DNA of 64,000 nucleotides from Eucommia ulmoides (GCA_016647705.1 CM028334.1:2356001-2420000), one strand, 5' to 3'; positions 1-11,700 are shown, numbered from the stretch's first letter. The notes: generated by a model from the letters alone, not told the origin. A program made the numbers and translations.

Positions 1-476
1 GTAAAGTTATAAGATTTTATCTAAAACTTATAAGATATCAAATTAAAGATACAAGTTTAGTTAAGGTATAAAGTTTTAAATTTACAAGGTGATCTATAGG
101 TAATTACAAGATGAAAAAATAATGGTGACACTGGTTTAAAATTCTAGTGACACCAGTTTAATATTAGGATATACATTACAGATAGTAATCCATCTAATTA
201 GTTATGTATCTTTTTGATAATTTTACGATTTTGTTGAAATAATTGGGATCTAATTTAAAAAAAAAAGAAAGCGCAAAACTTGAAATTGAATTAGTGTTCC
301 ACAATTATTTTTAAATTAGGCAATAGAATTTGGTTCAATTGACAAATATAATAAAATATGTAAATAAATTTACGATTGAGTAGAAAAATTAAGGACTAAT
401 TTATAAATATTATTTTTGTCAATTGGATTTGGTTGTAAAATGAAAATTTAGGAGGAACTCCCTGATATTATTTCAA
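1..476. other. AT-rich intergenic DNA
   Basis: No gene, tRNA or clear repeat boundary was recognised. The stretch is AT-rich with short A and T runs, typical of plant intergenic DNA. Confidence 0.6.
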
Positions 477-647
477 ATGTATTTTCCAAATGGACTGATG
501 ACCACAGACAGCGACGTGCCGACATCCGCCGGAGGCAGCGGAGGAAGAGCCGAGCAACCACCGCAAACCGATGGTCAGATATTGATGGCGAAGGTACAGA
601 AGCTGATGCTCAGAATCACTTCCAATCCCGAGGTATCTAAAATCTAG
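477..647 (+). CDS. Possible orphan first exon (unrecognised)
   Basis: An ATG at 477 opens a 56-codon frame with markedly higher GC than its surroundings. It has a Gly/Ser/Glu/Pro-rich N-terminus (PTSAGGSGGRAEQPPQ) and then a short amphipathic helix (ILMAKVQKLMLRI). A plausible 5' splice donor (GAG|GTATCT) lies at 632/633, so the true exon could end at 632 and the stop at 645-647 would be intronic. No downstream exon is visible, and from about 1.15 kb the sequence is transposon. I do not recognise the product. It could be exon 1 of a gene with a very long intron, a gene fragment, or a chance frame in a GC-rich captured segment. Confidence 0.3.
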   Translation: MYFPNGLMTTDSDVPTSAGGSGGRAEQPPQTDGQILMAKVQKLMLRITSNPEVSKI

Positions 648-1149
648 CCCGAACATGTCTTCCATGCCCCAATCTCAATCCTCCACAACCGAAGAATCGA
701 GGCATTTTCGCTCATTCTATCTTCTTGCATGTTAGATTTCCTGAATCAATTATGTTTTTTAACTTGTTGGATCTGTGATATTTTGAACTGTTAAGTATTT
801 TCCGAATTTTCAGTAATTGTTATTGCGCCGCATGAATGGGAGGATGACTTTCTTTTTTCTCGATTCTTTCTGGATTATTTGTATAATCAGATTAATAAGG
901 AAATATCTCGAGATGATTATCTGTTAGAATAATTGAGAGATATAATATTGGGGGAAACTATGAGATATTCGTGTTCATACGTGTGAAGGCCATGTACTAT
1001 AGAGACCTATAGAGATATAGGTAATTATTAGAGTTTGGTCTATTGGACTCTAGGTGACCTAGTGGGCCAAGTTCTATATATACATATATCAGCATCACTT
1101 CTCAAACTCCAGGTGGTGAGGCGAACATGAATTTCAGTTTGAAAATCGA
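648..1149. other. Intergenic DNA, possibly part of a copia LTR
   Basis: No coding signal. From about 923 the text starts TGTTAGAATA and resembles a copia LTR edge, which would suit the 3' LTR of the adjacent minus-strand copia element. The other LTR edge and the TSD were not found, so this is tentative. Confidence 0.35.
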
Positions 1150-2972
1150 AGTGTGAAAGCGTTTGGTTGGATGAGGCTTAGTAAAAATATCTGCGGTTTG
1201 ATCAACAAAGCTGACTGAGTGAAGACCAAGGGGAGTGATCTGATGCTGTAGGAGGGTGGGTCACAGAAAGAGCCAAGGTAGGATTGTTAAACGCATGGGA
1301 AGCTTCAGGGATGGCCGGTGAATCTGGAGGGGCTAGATCAACTGGAAGTTTCTTGAGTAGGCTCGGAGGTCCCTGGAAAAAAATCCTTAGGGAACAAATC
1401 AAGAGATAGATCAGTAAGACATCAGGAGTTAACAATGGATGATGTATCAAACGGGTGCATGGAAGAAAACATGATGTTCCTAAAAGCCGACATGATGAGA
1501 GATACGAAAAGTTTTAGAGATGGGTTCCCAACACCAATATCCTTTATGTCAATTTTATATTCTAGAAAACAATATAGGGGAGCCCTTGATTCTAACTTTT
1601 TGTGTTTATGTAGTTTGAGAAGAACAAAACAAGCACGACAGAAAATTTTGAGAGGAGTAAGTGGGAGGGTTACTGAAAAGACATTCATATGATGACTGAT
1701 GCTTAATTGTTGCGGAAGGATACAATTTATAGTATATATTGTGGTTAGGGAGACTTCACCCTAAAAGTGCTCATAATGGGATGGAAAGATGAGTAGGGCA
1801 CGAACTATGTCAAGAATGTATTTATATTTGTGTTTGGCTCGTCCATTTTGTTGGGAGATTCCAAGACATGAGCAATGAGGTTGCTTGCCATTTTTGTGAA
1901 ACATGTTCAGGAAGGCATGATCCTTGTACTTTATTACATTATCTGAACAAAAAACTGAAATATTTACAGAAAATTAAGTTTTGACCATGGAAACTGTTTT
2001 TCAAATCTGTTTTTCATAAGAAACAATCATGTATGACGAGAGTAGTCGTCCACAAATATGACAAAATATTGAGAACCATTAATTGTTGCATAAAGGGAAG
2101 GGCTCCAACCATCAAAATGCACTAAATCAAAAGATGCAAGGGAAACAAACCGACTATTATTAAAAGGTAAAACTGGTGGTTTTGCAAGTTGAAAATGAGT
2201 ACAACCAAATAGTCATGTTGAACTCAACCTAACTGACAATTAGAAATACGAGAATAGAGACGGCTAGCTGAAATATGTCCTGACATCGAGTGCCATAATG
2301 CCAAGGGTGAGGGTGATGAAATGGTGGCGATTGATTGGCGATGTGATGTTGGTGGAGATGGAACTTGAAGGTTGGTGATTTCAAAAAGGCGTCCAACTTG
2401 CATCCTATCCCAATGAATTTTTTTATCTGAGAATCTTGTACACGACAACCAATAGAGGAGCAATGCAAGTCAAATCCAAGATCACATAATTGACCAACAA
2501 AGATTAAGAGTAAGATCAGGGACTAAATATGTATCAGGGAGAGATAAATGAGAAGTGTCAACATGTCCAATTTGGTTGACTGACATATTTGATCCATTGA
2601 CAGTATAAAAAATGGGCACATACTCATCACGAGTTTTTTTTTTTTTTTTGAAAAAAAAAGAAGATAAGAGGTATTAGATGCCATATGATTGTAACAGACA
2701 GAATAAAAAAATGCCATCAAGACATACTTGGTCTAATAGACATAGCTGTATGGGTACTAGTATTAAACAAAACTTGTTTGAGCATGGCTTGAATGTCGCT
2801 CAAATTCATTGAAGATAGAGGTGAAGAAGGGGCACTGTAAGTTGTTGTAGCAACAAAATGTAGTTCGACTCGTCAAGGGTAGTACTAATAGCATGTGGTG
2901 TGGCTGATCTCTCCATGAGTGCAAAAACGGATTATGTAAGGTTGAACCGGCGCAAAAACTACACAAACATAA

Positions 2973-3023
<51 letters not shown>

Positions 3024-3062
3024 AAAGAAAAACCTATATTCTATGAGTCTCTAATGCCAAAA
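1150..3062 (-). mobile_element. Degenerate Ty1/copia retrotransposon interior
   Basis: Read on the minus strand, copia Pol segments appear in the correct order but broken by stops and frameshifts. At 2.7-2.5 kb is a protease-region tract with a CYNHM box. At 2.46-2.22 kb is a GAG-pre-integrase tract with the LWHxxxGHxSxxRL pattern. At 2.2-1.75 kb are integrase pieces (FDLVHFDGW, VIFVDDYS, then QQNGRAKHKY). At 1.69-1.44 kb is the post-integrase CCFLEY region ending MFSSM. Reverse transcriptase and RNase H are not seen, so the 3' half is missing. A degenerate initiator-tRNA-Met primer-binding site (TGGCATTAGAGAC) lies near 3050, leaving no room for a full gag. This is a dead, internally deleted copy. 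Confidence 0.85.
2969..3021. repeat. Long poly(A) tract
   Basis: An almost uninterrupted A homopolymer of about 50 nt inside the copia remnant, just before the degenerate primer-binding site. Confidence 0.9.
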
Positions 3063-4560
3063 TAGAACATGAAAAGGAATCAAAAGGTTCAAAAACCCTA
3101 AGAACTAGTCCAACCTGATTAAAAACCGGTCAAAAACAGATTGAACTAGTTGAAAGAGAAAAAGTCCTTGAATCTATGACGTGGTTGATGACAGAGTAGA
3201 AAGGTGACGTGGCACGAGCGCTGACATTGCCATTGTTGAATTGACGTGGCAGATGATGTGTCCAAAGTTGATGACACGACAATTGACATTGACAAACACA
3301 TGGTAATGACATAGCACCCTGTACTAGGGTTAGTTGACGTGTTAGGGTAACATGCCAGCTAACGTGGCTTGAGGTGATGATGTGGCGTTGGCGTGGATGT
3401 TGACGTAACTAGGGCTGATGTGGCACTGATCAGGCACGTGGATGACGCATGGCGAGATGCGGCGACTTGTAATGGCATGTAGGGGTGCATGCAGTGTTTG
3501 TTGGAGTTGAGTTGGGTGGCGTTGGCTTCGTCTTGGAGAGACAATGACGATGGTGTGTATGTTGTTGATGCAAGATCAACAATGGTTGTTGGAGAGGTCA
3601 ACAACAATGACGGCTGTGCATAGTATTCTGGTGGCTTTCAAGGCTATAAACGAACCAAGTTGTTCGTGAACTACTCGAACTCAGCTCGATAATAGCTCGT
3701 TAGAAGCTCGTTCATCTAATAAATGAACCAAACTCAAACTTTTAATTAATCTCGTTTATTGAATAAACAAATATTATATATTCGAGCTCGGCTCATCAAT
3801 GTTTGTGAACAACTTGAATAATATGAAATTAAAATATTTTATTATATTTTTAGTATGAAAAATTGGCAAAATAGGCTCTTGAATTTATTTAATAGTACAA
3901 TCTTACATGTCAAATCGTTCAGGAGCTTAATTCAATTAAATTTTAATTTTATAAATACTCATTTAACCTTTTGTAAATTTACATTGATTATTTATAATTC
4001 TTATATTTTGATTTGCTTGTAAATTAAATATTTGAATTTTGTATATAAATTTTCAAGAAGTGATTATAAACAATTAATTTTATTCAAAAAATATATTATT
4101 TATATAATTCTTAAGCATTAAAATTTAATTGATAAATATGTTGTTTTTTTTCCTTCTAAAAAGCTCGATTGAGCTCGCAAACGGTTCGATTATTAAACGA
4201 ACCAAACTTGAATATAATGTTTTAGGTTCGGCTCGAACTCGAATAGTAAGGAAAATAAATGAACCAAGCTTGAATATTTAATACTCGGCTCAACTCGTTT
4301 ACAGCTGGCACGTGGGGGCGCATGAAGCAAGTGTTGGGCTGTTCTTTGGTGGCGTTGGACTCGCCGTTTAGAGAGATCTAGTTTTGAGTTGTTGACTGGC
4401 TAGAGAAAATGTTTTTATTTCCATTTCTCGGATTTGTTATTCTAATGAGAAGAGAGAATAAACTGAGAGAAATAGAGGTATTCTTTCTTTCTCAAGTTTA
4501 AGAGACTTGGAGAGAGTAAAATAAATGAAGAGCGATGACTGGTGTATTCATAATGAACAT
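3063..4560 (-). mobile_element. Probable 5' LTR/leader of the copia remnant, split by a TIR element
   Basis: Lies upstream, in minus-strand terms, of the degenerate primer-binding site. It contains imperfect repeats of a GTGGC/TGACGTGGC motif at 3180-3440. Two related stretches (around 3480-3540 and 4310-4370, both with a GTGGCGTTGG core) flank the TIR element at 3641-4306. No coding signal. The outer LTR edge was not located. Confidence 0.4.
3641..4306. mobile_element. TIR-bearing non-autonomous DNA element
   Basis: The left end reads AGGCTATAAACGAACCAAG and the reverse complement of the right end reads AGCTGTAAACGAGTTGAGCC, giving imperfect terminal inverted repeats. Subterminal AGCTCG/GAACTCG motifs recur on both arms. 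The interior is AT-rich and non-coding. No TSD was recognised, so the superfamily is not assigned. It sits inside the copia leader and is therefore the younger insertion. Confidence 0.6.
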
Positions 4561-4783
4561 TTTTGTAGACAGGAGACAATATTATATTGACATTAAAACT
4601 TACGCCCTCTCTCCTTTCATGTTTACTTAAAATGGTTGTAGTAATTACAGCAAGAACAGATATTATCAGATACTGTATCTAACTATCATATGACCAGTGA
4701 CCGTTCTGTGCTATACTTCTTCCTTTCTTTATTGGAAACAGAAATCTCTTCCTTAACTACCAGGGGCAATGTGATTAATCACC

Positions 4784-6718
4784 TTAATCATGATCCCAGA
4801 TGCTCAATCCCATGTGAGAGATAAGTAACCAAATGAAAGTAAGAAGCTCACCACCTTTACTTAATTGCTGGGCATGGACACTTCCTGAGCAGGTATTTGC
4901 CGCATAACACACCATTTCCACCCATACTCGGCTCGTTACCATCCATCTCTTTTCATCAGTTAACTCCATCAGCTCTCTAGCCAGATGGCATCCATTAGGC
5001 AGACAAGATATGTCATCATTATTACTTGAGCTTTTCAATGAAAGCAGGATCTTACAAGCTTCAGATAATTGTTGGAGTTTGGATTTTGATTCTGATTGGA
5101 AGTTTCTCATGACCTCTTCATATGTTTCTTTGTATCTAGTTTTCCCAATGTTTATAATTTGTGCCATCGTGGTCGGCTGAATGATCATAAGAGATATAAT
5201 ATAGTCAGAAAGGTGCTTAGAGAATTGGCGATGATCCTCTCTCAGGCTGTCATTTCTTTTATCATTGGTGGTGGTAACTTGATAACAGATTTCAGTGGCA
5301 ACATGCCATGTTAGAAGGCAATTATCAAATTCAGGCTGCACGGCCCAAGCAAGTTTTTCTCGATAACCTTCTCCTGCGATTGTCCAATAACCCGTGCTAT
5401 AAATCAAGTTCGGATTAGGCGATCCATTCGGCCCCCCTGCGACAGCTTCAGTTTTCCTTTTCATCTCTTGAAAAATGAAAAGCATAAGCTCCTCAGAGAC
5501 TGACTTGTGGGACTGAATTTGTATCCCATCAAGGAGACCTTCAAGAAACGGTGAATACTCAAGAATTTCTTTTGCCCATTTCGGGCGTCGACTTCTCACT
5601 AGGCATGAGCCAATCAAACTGTACTGCGACATGGATGCAGGCCACTTGGGTGCATTCATGAATGAGTGAAATGTGGAAAGAACTCTTGAAACGATCAAGA
5701 TTGCAGTATTCCATGGGAGGGTAGCAATAGTCCAATTTGAGAAAACAAGTGTAGTGATTGTAATCACTTCCATGCTCAGGGCAGCAACTAGTAAAGTGTA
5801 GGTGAGGATGACATCTAACTTTTCAAAACCACGCTTCTCCTCCAAAGAGAAAATAAGGAACGATGCCAAAACTAAACATAGGCAAAGGAAGCGAAGTGGG
5901 TACCCGATCTTGGTGTGCACAACCCTAGCCTTGGTGTAGAGCAATTCATACGTGAACCGGAGCTCCTTTTCTATTACTGTAAAGACCTCTTTGGCACTCC
6001 TCCTCCCGAAAAGTTCTCGGGCCCTTTTCCTGCTCTTGGATGCAGCACAACCAGCAAGCTCTCCTCCAATCTTAAATTTGAAGAAAATATATGCTGAAAT
6101 AACGACATGTTTGTAGTTGGTGAAATCGATCGAGTTATGGAATCTTTGTTCCATCTGTAGGACTGGATCTTGGCGGGATTCTCGGAGAAAAGAACTCCGG
6201 AGACGATTGAAACTTGCAAGATAAAAAGCGCATGTACGCTCGGAGTACTTGATGATGGCAACCACTAGCATGAGAATTGTTGGGACAAAAAGGTTGTTGT
6301 TGGTGACAGCTCTGAAGAGAATGTAAGCAGATGAAATGAGCTGGTAAAGAAGTGAAATTGAGTGTCTCAGCCACAACTCATTATCCTCCCGAGCAAAAGC
6401 AGTTATGGTGTCCGGCCCACCAAGGTGCAATAGCAAGAAGGGACACCAAAATGCTTGGATGTTGTTCTTTGTTTTAGTTGCTTCAGATGAAGAGTTACTA
6501 CCTTGGCTGGAGGAAGAAAGCAATCCAATGGTAAAGACTGCTATCCAGTCTGCGAGCAAGTAGGCTGACCAAATCAGCAGTTTGACCACTTTTTCTTGCC
6601 TTCTCCTTCTCAAAGGTGCAAATAAACCTAGAAGAACTTGAATTAGAAGACTGAGGATGACAGACATTGGTAGACCCCAAGTATTCCACAAACTCTTTAC
6701 AGTGGCTGGTATATCCAT
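4784..6718 (-). CDS. DUF4220/DUF594 multi-pass membrane protein (copy A)
   Basis: An intact, intronless 644-residue protein of the plant DUF4220 (N-terminal) plus DUF594 (C-terminal) family; members are usually about 650-750 residues. Hydrophobic segments lie near residues 17-36, 47-67, 121-137 and 143-157, with more around 270-325. The family signature FWCPFLLLHLGGPD followed by EDNELW is at about 90-116. The C-terminal domain begins near 573 and carries WVEMVCYAA and LSKGGELLTFIWLL. The biochemical function of the family is unknown. The start ATG at 6718 aligns with the start of copy B. A paralogue lies 1.36 kb upstream in the same orientation, about 60% identical over the first 160 residues by eye, so this is a tandem duplication. 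Confidence 0.92.
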   Translation of the reverse strand: MDIPATVKSLWNTWGLPMSVILSLLIQVLLGLFAPLRRRRQEKVVKLLIWSAYLLADWIAVFTIGLLSSSSQGSNSSSEATKTKNNIQAFWCPFLLLHLGGPDTITAFAREDNELWLRHSISLLYQLISSAYILFRAVTNNNLFVPTILMLVVAIIKYSERTCAFYLASFNRLRSSFLRESRQDPVLQMEQRFHNSIDFTNYKHVVISAYIFFKFKIGGELAGCAASKSRKRARELFGRRSAKEVFTVIEKELRFTYELLYTKARVVHTKIGYPLRFLCLCLVLASFLIFSLEEKRGFEKLDVILTYTLLVAALSMEVITITTLVFSNWTIATLPWNTAILIVSRVLSTFHSFMNAPKWPASMSQYSLIGSCLVRSRRPKWAKEILEYSPFLEGLLDGIQIQSHKSVSEELMLFIFQEMKRKTEAVAGGPNGSPNPNLIYSTGYWTIAGEGYREKLAWAVQPEFDNCLLTWHVATEICYQVTTTNDKRNDSLREDHRQFSKHLSDYIISLMIIQPTTMAQIINIGKTRYKETYEEVMRNFQSESKSKLQQLSEACKILLSLKSSSNNDDISCLPNGCHLARELMELTDEKRWMVTSRVWVEMVCYAANTCSGSVHAQQLSKGGELLTFIWLLISHMGLSIWDHD

Positions 6719-8075
6719 CTGTCTATGGTCTTCTCTTTGGCCCCTCCTGCTTGAATGTTAATTTATGTCCTGTTTGGATAAAATTAGGACTCAGTAACTG
6801 TGAAAACAATTGGATTGTAGGATTAGAGTTTTCAGGGAAAGGGAAACAAGAGAAGTAATCGAAGTGGACAGACGAACGCGTGCTCTGTGATCCCTAGAGT
6901 GGTCATGTCTTTTTCATAATTATAATCCATCTCTGGATATTGGCTTTGAGTCATTTTGAAGCATTCATTCTTGTAGCTTTTTAAGTGAATCGTTGGTTTC
7001 TTGTCGGGCTTGGTGAAGTTTCCTTTCATCCTTTTGCTTCGCTTATGATCCTTACAAGGAATGACTTGATTCTTAAGCAGGAATTTCTTCTTTTGGTTTC
7101 TTGCCAAGTGTGGGAACTTTCAGTTTATTCTTTCCTTAAGTTTATTTTACATTGAAAGTGTGGTGTTAGATGAAGTATTGGAACTAGATAATTTTGTTTT
7201 ATGGTTGAATTGATTTCATGCAACTAGACCTTTATATCTTTTCAAAAATATTACAACTTCGTAGTGAAAGTGGATTTTGTTGATAATTAACAGATGGATT
7301 GGGTATCAGTCCGTCCACTCGTTAGGCGGATAAAAAGGATACAGATCATAAATGGATGGATATGGGTAAAACCTAGTAAACCCTATTTGACTCATGTTTC
7401 CCTCTATAATGTTGGTACCAATAATTTTTCCTTTCTCGATATATAACTTCCTTTCTTCAAAAAAATAATCCCAGTAGAAGACTTTGGGTAGTCGTTTTTC
7501 TCTCTTTTTAAAATAAAGATAAGAATTTTCTCTATCTAATTCATCTATGAATTCGGGAGCTTATTTGACTGGATACTTTGTAAGTACACAACCTCTCCAT
7601 ATATGGGGGTAAGGGTTGTGTACAACTGACTTAGATGCCCCGTAATATGAGAGTGTTGTGCATTAGGTTGCCCTTTATATGTTGACAACAAATCTTTCCA
7701 TGTAGTAGATTTCTTTTGAAATATTTATACTTAGATACGTCTTTTATAAGCAAAGCATCTTTCGTACATATGTCCATACATTCAAGTATAATCACAATTT
7801 ATTATAATGATGATTCAGTGCAAGTGGTTCTAATATACACTTTGAATTCATGCAACATCACTATATGAGAAAATTTTGAACAAAATAAAGACATTATACC
7901 TAAGAGCAGACATCTTGGTAAACTGTTGCTTAGTGCCCAAATAAAAAATTACCAAACCAAGTATTTTGGTAAACTATTGCTTAGTACCGTATTAATAATA
8001 TTGTACGATGTGTTACAAAGATTTTGAATAATTATTTTGTTATTTTGCGTACAAAAGATTTTTTTTTTTTTTAAT
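6719..8075. other. Intergenic region between the DUF4220 paralogues
   Basis: It should hold the promoter of copy A (minus strand) and the 3' flank of copy B. Short frames here are AT-biased, lack homologous motifs or begin at non-ATG codons. A direct repeat of a GTAAACTRTTGCTTAGTRCC phrase occurs near 7919-7937 and 7970-7988. No other gene or transposon boundary was recognised. Confidence 0.55.
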
Positions 8076-9992
8076 TTATTTCTCATCCCATGGTCCTCCC
8101 CTAGCAATTCCCAAATGAGACATGTGCAACCAAACCAAAGTGAGAAGCTCCCCACCCTTGTTGAGTAGCTTGGCATGGGTATCTCCATTGGTATCACTGG
8201 CGACATTGCACATCTTTTCGATCCATACTCTGCTGATTATGATCCATCTATGCTCATCGCTCAACTCCATCAACTGTCTTGCTAGACGACATCCATCAAA
8301 CAACAAAGATTCGCTTATTGGTCTTGGCTCAGATCTTAATAACATGTCACAAGCTTGAGAACGTAAGTTCTTCTTGGATTTTAACAACAATCTTCTCGTG
8401 GAGAAAAATTCCTCTCCTTCTGTGCAGGTGTCTGTGTAACTCCTTTTCTCAATGTCCATGACCGATGACAAAAAGTCTGACTGCATTACAATGATATAAA
8501 GCATGTAATCAGACAATATCTTGGAAAAATGTTGATGCTTGTCACCATCTTTCTTGTTGTTGGTGGTGGTGGTGGCCGCCTGATAACAGATTTCAGTGGC
8601 GATGTGCCACATTAGAATGCCATCGACAATGAACACTTTTACACTCCAGCCAAGCAACTCAGCATAGCCTTCTCCCTCCACTGTCCAAAAACCTGTGCTA
8701 AAACGCACACTTGATCCAGCCACTTCAAGCCCCTTTACTGCATCTTCTGCTTTCTTGGCGATTTCATGAAGAATGAAAAGTATCAACTCTCTAGAGACTC
8801 GCCTGTGTGACTTGTTTTGCATCTCATCCAAGAAATTCCCAAGGGATAAAGTGTCGGCCATCTTGTATAGCCATTTGGGGTGTCGGGTTTTCGCCAGGCA
8901 GGAGCTTATCAAATTGTACTGGGAGGCAGATTCAGACCAGCTACGTTGCTGCTTGAACATCATGGCAAAACCAGAAGAAAGAAAGCTAGAGAGAACTCCC
9001 CTTGTGATGGAAATAAAGGTCCAGTTCGAGAAAACAAGCATTGGAATAGCAATGGCTTCCTGGCTAATGGCAGCTACAAGCAAAACATAGGTAATGACAA
9101 CATCGATCTTGGCAAAACCGTGTTTCCCTTCAAGGGAGAAGAGCAAGAGGGATATCGCGATTGAAGAGACACAAATGAAGCGAAGAGCAAACCCGATCTT
9201 TGAGTGCACTGCCATGACTTTGGTGTAAAGCATCTCATACATGAAGCTGAGTTCAACCTCCATTATACTCAACACCTCTTCTACAGTCCTCCGACGAAAA
9301 AATTCTCTACTCTTCTTCCTCATGTCAGGCACAACGAGCTTCAAAACCAGTCCTCTAAAAAAATACTTGAAGAAGAGATACCCAGAGCGCACCACCTCTA
9401 TCTGATCAGTAGCCTTGAGCTGAGCCATGAGATGTTGAAAGTAGTTCTTGTTATCTAAGTCAAGATCTGCCTCTTGAATCAAGGACTCTTCAATTGTTTT
9501 AAAACTCGCAAGCCTCAAAGCACGCGTGCGCTCAATATATTTGCTAATCCCGGCAACAAACATGAGAATAGTCGGGGCCAAAAGGTTGTTGTTTTGGATT
9601 GATCGTACGAGAATGTAGCAAGTTGGGATGAGCTGGTAAAGTAGGGCGACCAACTGCCTAGGCCATAGTTCATTGTCCTCCAAAGCCAAAGCAGAGATTG
9701 AATCAGGCCCACCCAGGTGCAACAACAAGAAGGGACACCAAAATGCTATGATATGGTTCTTCTTCGAGTTGGAGTCACCAAAACCAGAGGAAAGTAATCC
9801 GATTGTGAAGGCTGGTGCCCAATCGGCGAGCAAGTATACTAACCATATAAGCAGCGTTACTCTCTTCTTCTCCTTGCGCATTCTCAAGGGTGCAATCCAG
9901 GCCAACAAAGCTTGCAATAAAAGACTTAGGATGATCACAATTCTGAAACCCCACTCGCTCCAAAAGGTCATTGCTTTCTCTTGTATCCCCAT
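8076..9992 (-). CDS. DUF4220/DUF594 multi-pass membrane protein (copy B)
   Basis: An intact, intronless 638-residue paralogue of the neighbouring gene. It opens with a hydrophobic segment near 17-36 and a second near 46-67. The signature FWCPFLLLHLGGPD then LEDNELW is at about 84-110. The DUF594 end carries ELSDEHRW, SRVWIEKMC and LNKGGELLTLVWL. Compared with copy A it has a shorter Ser/Thr/Lys linker after the second hydrophobic segment, and its middle region differs most. Both genes keep full frames with no disabling changes, suggesting both are functional. Function unknown; no catalytic motif is visible. Confidence 0.92.
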   Translation of the reverse strand: MGIQEKAMTFWSEWGFRIVIILSLLLQALLAWIAPLRMRKEKKRVTLLIWLVYLLADWAPAFTIGLLSSGFGDSNSKKNHIIAFWCPFLLLHLGGPDSISALALEDNELWPRQLVALLYQLIPTCYILVRSIQNNNLLAPTILMFVAGISKYIERTRALRLASFKTIEESLIQEADLDLDNKNYFQHLMAQLKATDQIEVVRSGYLFFKYFFRGLVLKLVVPDMRKKSREFFRRRTVEEVLSIMEVELSFMYEMLYTKVMAVHSKIGFALRFICVSSIAISLLLFSLEGKHGFAKIDVVITYVLLVAAISQEAIAIPMLVFSNWTFISITRGVLSSFLSSGFAMMFKQQRSWSESASQYNLISSCLAKTRHPKWLYKMADTLSLGNFLDEMQNKSHRRVSRELILFILHEIAKKAEDAVKGLEVAGSSVRFSTGFWTVEGEGYAELLGWSVKVFIVDGILMWHIATEICYQAATTTTNNKKDGDKHQHFSKILSDYMLYIIVMQSDFLSSVMDIEKRSYTDTCTEGEEFFSTRRLLLKSKKNLRSQACDMLLRSEPRPISESLLFDGCRLARQLMELSDEHRWIIISRVWIEKMCNVASDTNGDTHAKLLNKGGELLTLVWLHMSHLGIARGGPWDEK

Positions 9993-10460
9993 TTTTGATT
10001 ATGCGCCTTCTTTTTCCCCTATTGAATATTGAAATCCTTTAGGAAAAAGATTTTTTTGTGGGAGAAATGAGGTCGGTATATAGAATAGGGGTCTATTTTG
10101 CTCTACCTTGAGAAAAGAAGGAACTAGGGAGATGATATCAAAACTGAACTTGTGATATTGCCTATGAAACTAAAGGAATTTGATCCTTTGACAGGGTTAA
10201 AAGTACTCTGATTTCCTCTATTGTCTTAGAACTCTCATGGTAGTAATATTTTCCTTTCTTGCATGTCTTGATTTCTTCTTTAAAGTTCTAAATTATTCTT
10301 TGCTCCCTGGGGAGGGTAAGGACCTTTATCATATTCATTGGATTCCTAATTAGATCATTCTCATTGATTGTTATATTATAATTATATATTTTCCAAATGT
10401 CAATTAGTTGTGGAGAGTAAGAAATGGGTTCTGTACATTATCAGATCATATTTGAGTTTT
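9993..10460. other. Upstream region of DUF4220 copy B
   Basis: Non-coding. Expected to contain the promoter and 5'UTR of the minus-strand gene, but no convincing TATA position was settled on. Confidence 0.5.
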
Positions 10461-10949
10461 GGGGAAATTATACTTTTGGACCATAAAGTAGAGAGTGGGT
10501 GTCTATATGGACCCTGAGGTTTATCAAATTGCACATTTGGTTACTCAAATTTCACATTTGTTTCAATCCAATAAAATTGAAAACATTTTTAATGATTTTG
10601 GATAGAAAATGGATCTTAGCAGGTGACCTTTTCATTTCATCACTCCACTAAACGTAAGACCTTTTTCCATAACATTTTCCTAACAACACTTCGTGTGAAG
10701 AATGAGAGAGAGAAGTCGTGCTAGGAAAAAACGTCTTATATTTAGTGAAATGATGAAATGACAAAAATATCCTCATTAGGAGGCCATATGCTGAGCACAA
10801 CCCATTTTGTTCCGTCCAAAATCATCAACGTCTTCAATTTTTGTGGGATTGAAACAAATTTAGAACTTGAAGGATCAAATATGCAATTTGACAAATCTTA
10901 GAGTCAGACACTCTTCCCATACATTAGGGACCAAAAATATAATTTCCCC
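10461..10949. mobile_element. Mutator-type MITE with long TIRs
   Basis: Begins GGGGAAATTATA and ends TATAATTTCCCC. The two arms are inverted repeats for well over 100 bp and include matching TATCAAATTGCA/TGCAATTTGACA blocks. The flanking 9-mers TTGAGTTTT (10452-10460) and TTCAGTTTT (10950-10958) form an 8/9 TSD, the length typical of Mutator-like elements. No transposase. A second family member is at about 24303-25143. Confidence 0.8.
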
Positions 10950-11394
10950 TTCAGTTTTTATTTTAATTTTGCAGTTGTTTCCAGTTTTGGCACCCCCTGG
11001 CATTTGCATTTGGTTTTGGAAAGTACTTATCATTTTTTATTCTTTTTATAAATAGATAACTAATTTGGATTTTGTTTGTTCGTTATACTAACATATATAT
11101 ATATTTTATTATTTTTTTATTATTATTATTTTTTTTTTCCTTTTCACAGTTCAATGCAATGGAAATTCCATCGCAAATTAGATTTCAGAGTCTCGATCTT
11201 TTTCGGGTAAACTACCTTCTCACACTTTTCTTTCAAATTCTTAAGTGATTTTAGGAAAACGAAAATTTAGAAATTGTTTGAAATTTGGTCCACAATTCTA
11301 TATTAGATAATACTGTAGCAATTGACTATAGTAGCAGTGGGAGATTGTTAGAGATAAGCAGTATAGTTTATGAGCATGTGAAAGAATCAATGTG

Positions 11395-11700
11395 CGGGTT
11401 TGGTTCCTACCTTTAAAGGGATCTTGATTTTAGTGGATGCGACCTCTATAGAGCTCGGAGGACTGGATTAGCCAAGAGTAGCTTGGTGAACCAGTATAAA
11501 TCTTTTGTGTGCTGCATTATTATTTTGGTTATTTTTGTTGTTTGGGTGTGTATTTAGATTTATTATAATTCCGCTGTGGTATAAATATAATAATTAATTT
11601 AGGCATAAAATTAATTATTAGATTTATTCAAGTATATTCTGATAATATTTTTTAATTACCCAATTCACTTCCCTCTCTTAGATATTCTACTGGGCCAACA
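11395..11700 (+). mobile_element. 3' fragment of a copia LTR
   Basis: Matches the 3' 300 bp of the solo LTR ending at 57671: the phrases GGTTCCTACCTTTAAAGG, GGATTAGCCAAGAGTAGCTT and CACTTCCCTC...CTGGGCCAACA occur in the same order. The 5' part of the LTR and the interior are missing, so it is a truncated relic. Confidence 0.75.

Noticed and set aside
6832-7107. A 91-codon Lys-rich minus-strand frame upstream of DUF4220 copy A
   Set aside because: It opens at a TTG, not an ATG, has no known motif and overlaps the expected promoter.
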